Below are positions 59,153 to 64,000 of a DNA stretch of 64,000 bases, in pieces. The position numbers and the translations under genes were made by a program. The notes beneath the pieces are model-generated. The model saw nothing but the letters and a program-made list of their open reading frames with translations. It ran no database searches and was not told the origin of the DNA. Source of the stretch: CAXXOK01 sp963675925 (GTDB lineage: Bacteria > Bacillota > Clostridia > Christensenellales > Aristaeellaceae); NCBI GenBank assembly GCA_963675925.2, contig CAXXIB010000003.1, positions 62,001-126,000 on the forward strand, read 5' to 3'. The stretch's first letter is position 1; the number at the start of each line of letters is the position of its first letter.

Positions 59153-59734
59153 TCAGGACAGGATGTCCTGGATGTGCTTAAGTAATTCTTGGCGGCCTGT
59201 ACCGTCTTCAGCAGAAAAGGGAATCACTTCCCAGGGCTGTTTTTGCATAATGCGGCAAATGGGGGCAATGTGTTTCATGCGCGCGCCGCGGCTGATTTTA
59301 TCCGCCTTGGTGGCAACCACCGTAAAGGGGATACCAGCACTGCGGTAGAATGCGGCCATCGCGGCATCGTCCGCCGAGGGCTCGTGCCGAATGTCCACCA
59401 GCTGCAGGGCATGTTTCAGCAAGCTGCTTTCGTGAAAATAGGTTTCCATCATTTGACCCCAGCGTTTCTTTTCGGCTTTATTCACTTTGGCAAAGCCGTA
59501 GCCGGGCAGGTCGACCAGATGAAAGGTATCGTTGATTAAAAATACGTTAATCAGCCGGGTTTTGCCCGGCGTACCGGAAATTTTGCAAAGCTTTCTTTGC
59601 CGGCACAGGGTATTGATCAGCGAGCTTTTTCCCACATTGCTGCGCCCCACCACTGCCAACTGGGGCAGGGTGATGGGCGGCTGTTCGTGGTAATCCGCCA
59701 TGCTGGTTACAAAGACTGCGCTTTGAATTTCCAT
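59153..59734 (-). CDS. engB: Ribosome-biogenesis GTP-binding protein EngB (YsxC)
   Basis: A 193-residue small GTPase needed for late 50S subunit assembly. G1 is GRSNVGKSSLIN, G2 region GKTRLINVF, G3 DLPGYGFA and G4 TKADK. The lon stop is three bases upstream of its start; the ribosome site is weak, so translation is probably coupled to lon. The lon-ysxC pair is conserved in Firmicutes, which supports the call. Confidence 0.95.
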   Translation of the reverse strand: MEIQSAVFVTSMADYHEQPPITLPQLAVVGRSNVGKSSLINTLCRQRKLCKISGTPGKTRLINVFLINDTFHLVDLPGYGFAKVNKAEKKRWGQMMETYFHESSLLKHALQLVDIRHEPSADDAAMAAFYRSAGIPFTVVATKADKISRGARMKHIAPICRIMQKQPWEVIPFSAEDGTGRQELLKHIQDILS

Positions 59735-59737
59735 CGC

Positions 59738-62149
59738 TTAAGCCCTGGGGTAGGACGGGCGTTCACACTGTGGCAGCTGTGCAGGTATAGCGGTAAAGTC
59801 GCCTGGGTTTGGCTTGTTTTCAGGCGGAGATGTCAGTGCGTGGGGGAGTACATCGGTCATCCGCTCAACGGGGATGACGCACAGTTTATTCAGCACCACA
59901 TCGGGTACGTTTTCTAAGTCCTTGATGTTGCCTTTGGGAATGAGCACAGTCTTCAGGTTGGCACGGCTTGCAGCCAGCAGCTTTTCCTTCAGACCGCCGA
60001 TGGGTAATACGCGACCGCGCAGGGTAATCTCACCGGTCATGGCCACATCCTGACGGACGGGTATGGTGAGAATCGCACTGGTCAGCGCGGTGGTCATGGC
60101 CGTACCGGCGGAAGGACCATCCTTGGGCACAGCACCTTCTGGTACATGGAAGTGAATATCGTGTTCTTTGAAGTAATTCACGGGGATGCCCCAGGCTTCG
60201 GAGTTGGTACGAACCCAGGACAGGGCAGCTTTCGCGCTTTCCTGCATTACATCGCCGAGTTTACCGGTCAGCTGCAACGCACCGTTGCCTTGCATGATGG
60301 AGCATTCCACCGCTAGCGTTTCACCGCCGAAGGAGGTAACGGCCAGGCCGTTGACAATGCCGACCAGGTTTTCCGTCTCCAAATCCTCGCGTGTAAAGCG
60401 GGGTGCGCCAAGGTATGTTTTCAGCTTTGCAGCCGTCACGCTGATGGACTTCACCGAGGTGTCGAGTATTTCTACAGCAGCCTTGCGCACGATGCGTGCG
60501 ACCTGCCGTTCCAGCGTACGGACGCCAGCTTCGCGGGTGTAGCCGTCAATCAGCTTGAGCATCACAGCGCTGGACATGGTTACGCTGCGGGGGCTAAGGC
60601 CGTGTTCTTTGATTTGCTTGGGCAGCAGATGCTTGGAAGCGATCTTTAACTTGTCCAGCTCGGTATAGCTGGGGACTTCGATAATCTCCAGCCTGTCCAA
60701 AAGTGCCGGGGGAATGGAATCAATCGTGTTGGCCGTGGTAATGAACATGACGCGGCTTAAATCAACAGGCAGTTCCATGTAATGATCGCGGAACGCATTG
60801 TTCTGCTCGCCATCCAGCACTTCCAGCATGGCTGCTGCGGGATTACCGCGGAAATCGCTGGACATTTTATCGATTTCGTCAAACAGGAACACAGGGTTCA
60901 TGCTGCCAGCCTGTTTCAGCCCGGCGATAATACGACCGGGGATGGCACCGACATAGGTACGCCTGTGACCGCGGATTTCCGCTTCATCGCGTACGCCACC
61001 CAGCGACATTTGCACAAATTTGCGGCCAACTGCGGACGCCACAGCGCGGACAATACTGGTTTTGCCAATGCCCGGAGGGCCGACAAAGCACAGGATGGGT
61101 CCACGCATGTCTTTTTTCATACGCAGCACGGCAAGGTATTCGATAATCCGGTCTTTTACGTCCATGAGGCCGTAGTGATCGGTATCCAGAATTTTGCGTG
61201 CATGCTTTAGGTTGAGGTTGTCTTCCGTGGTCATGCCCCAGGGTAGATCTAAAATCCACTCCACATAGGTGCGGCTGATGTTGATCTCGGGGGTGCCGGG
61301 CATCATGTGCGACAGCCTGTCCAGCTCACGCTCGGCTTTTTGGCGGGCTTCATCGTTGAGCGGGGCATTTAGCAGCCGCTCGCGCAGATCTTCCACATCG
61401 GTCTGGTCTTTATCACCCAGCTCGGTTTGAATGGCTTTAATCTGCTCGCGCAGGTAAAAGTCCTTCTGGTTTTTTTCAATCTGCACTTTAATGCGCGCCT
61501 GGATATTCTTCTCCAGCTCGCTTAGCTCGGTTTCCCTAAGCAAAATCGTGCAGAGCTTCTCCAGCCGCTTTTGTACGTTGGTGACTTCCAATAGCTCCTG
61601 CCGGGCAGAAAACTGCGTAAGCGCGTTGGCGGCGATGACGTCAGCCAGCTGATTGGGTTTATTGATAGCCATCACGTTTTGCAGTGTTTCCTGCGACACA
61701 CGATTGCTCTGGGAACAGTATTCCTCAAAAATCGCATGGGTCGTACGCACCAGCGCCTGCATTTCATCGGTATCCTTGGGGCGGCGGTTGGGTACAACGC
61801 TTATTTCTGCCAGAAGAAACGGGTCCTCCTGGACGATGTTTTTCAGTTTAGCGCGCTTCTCACCGGCGACCAGCACGCGAAGGCTGTCTCCCGGCAGATT
61901 GAGCACCTGTTTTACTTTGGCAATGGTGCCTACGGTGTATAAGTCATCCAGCGTAGGGTTGTCCACGTCAGCGTCACGCTGCGCGACTAAAAAGATACGC
62001 TGGTCTTCAAGCATCGCTTTTTCCAGTGCGGATACGCTTTTGGCGCGTCCCACGTCAAAATGCAGCACCATATGCGGAAAGACCATTGTTCCTCTGAGCG
62101 GCAGGACGGGGAGGCGGGTCAATGGTTTTTTACGCTTGGCCTGTTCCAT
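59738..62149 (-). CDS. lon: ATP-dependent protease La (Lon)
   Basis: An 803-residue LonA. The N-terminal substrate-recognition domain (LPVLPLRGTMVFPHMVLHFDVG) and coiled middle lead to the AAA module with Walker A GPPGIGKTS and Walker B VFLFDEIDKM, and the C-terminal serine-lysine protease domain has the catalytic Ser in KDGPSAGTAM and the Lys in GGLKEKLLAA. It degrades misfolded and regulatory proteins. AGGAGG lies six bases before the ATG. It is 19 bases after clpX and three before engB on the minus strand. The final residues are Pro-rich. Confidence 0.97.
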   Translation of the reverse strand: MEQAKRKKPLTRLPVLPLRGTMVFPHMVLHFDVGRAKSVSALEKAMLEDQRIFLVAQRDADVDNPTLDDLYTVGTIAKVKQVLNLPGDSLRVLVAGEKRAKLKNIVQEDPFLLAEISVVPNRRPKDTDEMQALVRTTHAIFEEYCSQSNRVSQETLQNVMAINKPNQLADVIAANALTQFSARQELLEVTNVQKRLEKLCTILLRETELSELEKNIQARIKVQIEKNQKDFYLREQIKAIQTELGDKDQTDVEDLRERLLNAPLNDEARQKAERELDRLSHMMPGTPEINISRTYVEWILDLPWGMTTEDNLNLKHARKILDTDHYGLMDVKDRIIEYLAVLRMKKDMRGPILCFVGPPGIGKTSIVRAVASAVGRKFVQMSLGGVRDEAEIRGHRRTYVGAIPGRIIAGLKQAGSMNPVFLFDEIDKMSSDFRGNPAAAMLEVLDGEQNNAFRDHYMELPVDLSRVMFITTANTIDSIPPALLDRLEIIEVPSYTELDKLKIASKHLLPKQIKEHGLSPRSVTMSSAVMLKLIDGYTREAGVRTLERQVARIVRKAAVEILDTSVKSISVTAAKLKTYLGAPRFTREDLETENLVGIVNGLAVTSFGGETLAVECSIMQGNGALQLTGKLGDVMQESAKAALSWVRTNSEAWGIPVNYFKEHDIHFHVPEGAVPKDGPSAGTAMTTALTSAILTIPVRQDVAMTGEITLRGRVLPIGGLKEKLLAASRANLKTVLIPKGNIKDLENVPDVVLNKLCVIPVERMTDVLPHALTSPPENKPNPGDFTAIPAQLPQCERPSYPRA

Positions 62150-62168
62150 ATGTTCCTCCTATAGTATG

Positions 62169-63473
62169 TCACCCGGCGTGGCTTTGTTTTTTAGCCGGCT
62201 CCGAATGATGAACGGTTCTGGGTTTACGAACGGGTTCGTCGCTATGGACGAGTTTGGGTTTTTCTTTGCCTTCCACGCTCTTGGCGGTGATCAGGCACTG
62301 TGCCACATCATTGCGGCTGGGCAGATCGAACATCGTATCCAGCATGATCTTTTCTATGATGGAGCGCAGGCCGCGTGCACCGGATTTGCGTTCCAGCGAC
62401 TGGGTTGCGATCATTTTCAAGGCGTCCGGCTCGAATAAGAGCTCCACACCGTCCAGATCCATCAAGTAAACGTACTGCTTAACCAGCGCGTTTCTGGGCT
62501 CGGTCAGAATACGGATCAGCTCTTCTTCGTCCAGCTGGCTTAGTGATACCACGATGGGCAGACGGCCGACAAATTCAGGAATCAACCCGAATTTGATCAG
62601 GTCTTCGGTACGGGCTTCCTTAAACAGGCGTCCCGTATCCTGCGCGGTCAAGGTTTTCACATCCGCGCCAAAGCCCATCGACTTTTTACCGACACGCTGC
62701 TCGATAATGGTATCCAGCCCATCGAATGCACCACCGCAAATGAAGAGTATGTTGGTGGTATCGATCTGTAGAAACTCCTGATGGGGGTGCTTGCGCCCAC
62801 CCTGCGGGGGAACGTTGGCAACCGTACCTTCCAGAATTTTCAGCAGGGTCTGCTGAACGCCCTCGCCGCTGACATCGCGGGTGATGGAGGGGTTTTCAGA
62901 CTTGCGGGCAACCTTATCAATTTCGTCGATGTAGATAATCCCGCGCTGGGCGGCTTTAATGTCATAGTCCGCGTTTTGAATCAGGCGGAGCAAAATGTTT
63001 TCTACATCTTCGCCTACATACCCGGCTTCGGTCAGGCTGGTTGCATCCGCAATGGCAAACGGTACTTGCAGTATCTTTGCCAGGGTCTGCGCCAGAAAAG
63101 TTTTGCCGCAGCCTGTGGGGCCGAGCATGAGGATGTTGCTCTTCTGCAAATCCAAATCGCCGGCTGGCGGGGGAGAATCAATGCGTTTATAGTGGTTGTA
63201 TACCGCGACACTGAGGGTGCGCTTGGCATCCTCCTGGCCGATGACATACTGATCCAGAATCTCCTTGAGTTCTTTGGGGCGCGGCAGTTCAATCGCTTTG
63301 AGCTCATCCAGCGCTTGATAATCGTCTTGGATAATCTCGTTGCAAAGCGCGATGCATTCATCGCAAATCTGTGCGTTGGGACCGGCGACCAGGCGGTGAA
63401 CCTGCTCGGAGGTTTTATTGCAGAAGCTGCAGCGCTTGAGCTTAGGGAGGCTTGGGTTCATTGTATCGGACAT
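62169..63473 (-). CDS. clpX: ATP-dependent Clp protease ATPase subunit ClpX
   Basis: A 434-residue single-AAA unfoldase that delivers substrates to ClpP. The N-terminal zinc-binding domain has two Cys pairs, CSFC and CDEC; Walker A is GPTGCGKTFLAQ, Walker B IIYIDEIDKVA, with the ClpP-binding IGF-type loop read as SMGFGADV near KK. The end is extended with His/Lys-rich residues (KPRTVHHSEPAKKQSHAG). It starts three bases after clpP; its GGAG site lies within the clpP end. Confidence 0.96.
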   Translation of the reverse strand: MSDTMNPSLPKLKRCSFCNKTSEQVHRLVAGPNAQICDECIALCNEIIQDDYQALDELKAIELPRPKELKEILDQYVIGQEDAKRTLSVAVYNHYKRIDSPPPAGDLDLQKSNILMLGPTGCGKTFLAQTLAKILQVPFAIADATSLTEAGYVGEDVENILLRLIQNADYDIKAAQRGIIYIDEIDKVARKSENPSITRDVSGEGVQQTLLKILEGTVANVPPQGGRKHPHQEFLQIDTTNILFICGGAFDGLDTIIEQRVGKKSMGFGADVKTLTAQDTGRLFKEARTEDLIKFGLIPEFVGRLPIVVSLSQLDEEELIRILTEPRNALVKQYVYLMDLDGVELLFEPDALKMIATQSLERKSGARGLRSIIEKIMLDTMFDLPSRNDVAQCLITAKSVEGKEKPKLVHSDEPVRKPRTVHHSEPAKKQSHAG

Positions 63474-63476
63474 GCG

Positions 63477-64000
63477 TTACTCCTTTTTACCGCTCCGTGG
63501 TTCATAGATCTCATCAATGATGCCATATTTCAAGGCTTCTTTGGCGTCCATGAAGAAATCACGGTCGGCGTCTTTTTCCACACGGGTAAGCGGCTGCCCA
63601 GTCATATCGGCAATCAGCTTGTTCATCTTTTGTTTGGTCTTCAGCAGCCATTCCGCGCGGATTTGCACATCCGACGCCTGGCCGGAGGCACCGCCCAGGG
63701 GCTGATGAATCATCACTTCGGAGTTGGGGAGCGCAAGGCGCTTGCCTTTTTCGCCCGCCATCAGCAGGAATGCACCCATCGAGGCCGCCATGCCGATGCA
63801 CACCGTGCGCACGGGGGATTTGACGTAGTTCATCGTGTCGTAAATTGCCATACCGGCTGTTACGCTGCCGCCGGGGCTGTTGATGTACAGCGAGATATCC
63901 GCATCCGGATTATCCATTTCCAAGAACAGCATCTGTGCAACGACGAGGTTTGCAACGTCGTCGTTAATCTCGCCGCCCAGGAACACGATACGGTCCTTTA
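63477..64000 (-). CDS. clpP: ATP-dependent Clp protease proteolytic subunit ClpP (5' end outside the window)
   Basis: The reading frame is open to the window end; the first residues (about 20) lie beyond it. The visible part starts near KDRIVFLGGEINDDVANLV and holds the catalytic Ser in GMAASMGAF, His in MIHQPLGG and Asp in DADRDFFM. It is the peptidase partner of ClpX (next gene) and ClpC (at 11021). A CtsR box, if any, would be upstream and out of view. Confidence 0.96.
   Translation of the reverse strand, partial: KDRIVFLGGEINDDVANLVVAQMLFLEMDNPDADISLYINSPGGSVTAGMAIYDTMNYVKSPVRTVCIGMAASMGAFLLMAGEKGKRLALPNSEVMIHQPLGGASGQASDVQIRAEWLLKTKQKMNKLIADMTGQPLTRVEKDADRDFFMDAKEALKYGIIDEIYEPRSGKKE

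Overview
The window reads as chromosome from a Gram-positive, low-to-mid GC bacterium of the Clostridia type (coding GC looks to be in the mid-50s by eye). The signs are a CtsR-ClpC heat-shock operon with a CtsR box, a YlbF-family protein, an endonuclease-type MutL without MutH, an MrfA/MrfB (YprA/YprB) pair, an SLH-anchored surface protein, a clpP-clpX-lon-engB order, an Lsa-type ABC-F protein and strong Shine-Dalgarno sites. No rRNA, tRNA, insertion sequence, prophage or CRISPR array was seen.

Layout. 1-8099 is one tightly overlapping operon: miaB (3' part) - ylbF-like - mutS - mutL - miaA - PLP enzyme (YnbB family) - rsuA/rluB-type pseudouridine synthase. 8126-9416 is icd. 9394-10332 on the minus strand is a TraX-like membrane protein behind a 42-codon membrane peptide, divergent from ctsR-clpC (10537-13492), whose promoter carries a CtsR box; mcsA and mcsB are absent. 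13672-17782 holds a MrfA-like helicase, a MrfB-like exonuclease and a TPR protein.

18062-39484 is a single uninterrupted gene for a secreted protein of about 7,140 residues. It has a signal peptide, roughly 60 tandem cadherin-like/VCBS-type domains arranged in higher-order patterns, a mixed tail (carboxypeptidase-regulatory-like, invasin-like and Cna-B-like domains) and C-terminal SLH modules. It takes up a third of the window. Its candidate promoter has a perfect 11-bp inverted repeat over the -35 box.

39554-50571 is a complete branched-chain amino acid operon, ilvB-ilvN-ilvC-ilvD-leuA-cimA-leuC-leuD-leuB. It is preceded by what looks like a classical translation-coupled attenuator: a 40-codon leader peptide in which 19 residues are Leu, Ile or Val, an antiterminator segment and an intrinsic terminator. 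With cimA present, isoleucine can be made from pyruvate through citramalate. No ilvA or ilvE lies in the window.

50600-52395 carries trpS (with a 17-bp hairpin in its leader) and a beta-phosphoglucomutase-like HAD protein. On the minus strand are an Lsa-family ABC-F gene with its own ribosome-sensing-style leader (promoter, a three-codon ORF, hairpins, a terminator) and galM. A stand-alone E2/CAT-fold protein with a degenerate active site and a Pro/Gln/Met-rich membrane protein follow on the plus strand. A bidirectional terminator (57949-57990) separates them from the minus-strand group clpP (partial) - clpX - lon - engB - GNAT-like protein that reaches the window end.

The most interesting items are the ilv leader-peptide attenuator, the ABC-F attenuator with a three-codon leader ORF, and the giant surface protein with its repeat hierarchy and operator-like palindrome. 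All functional calls are from reading motifs; no database search was run.
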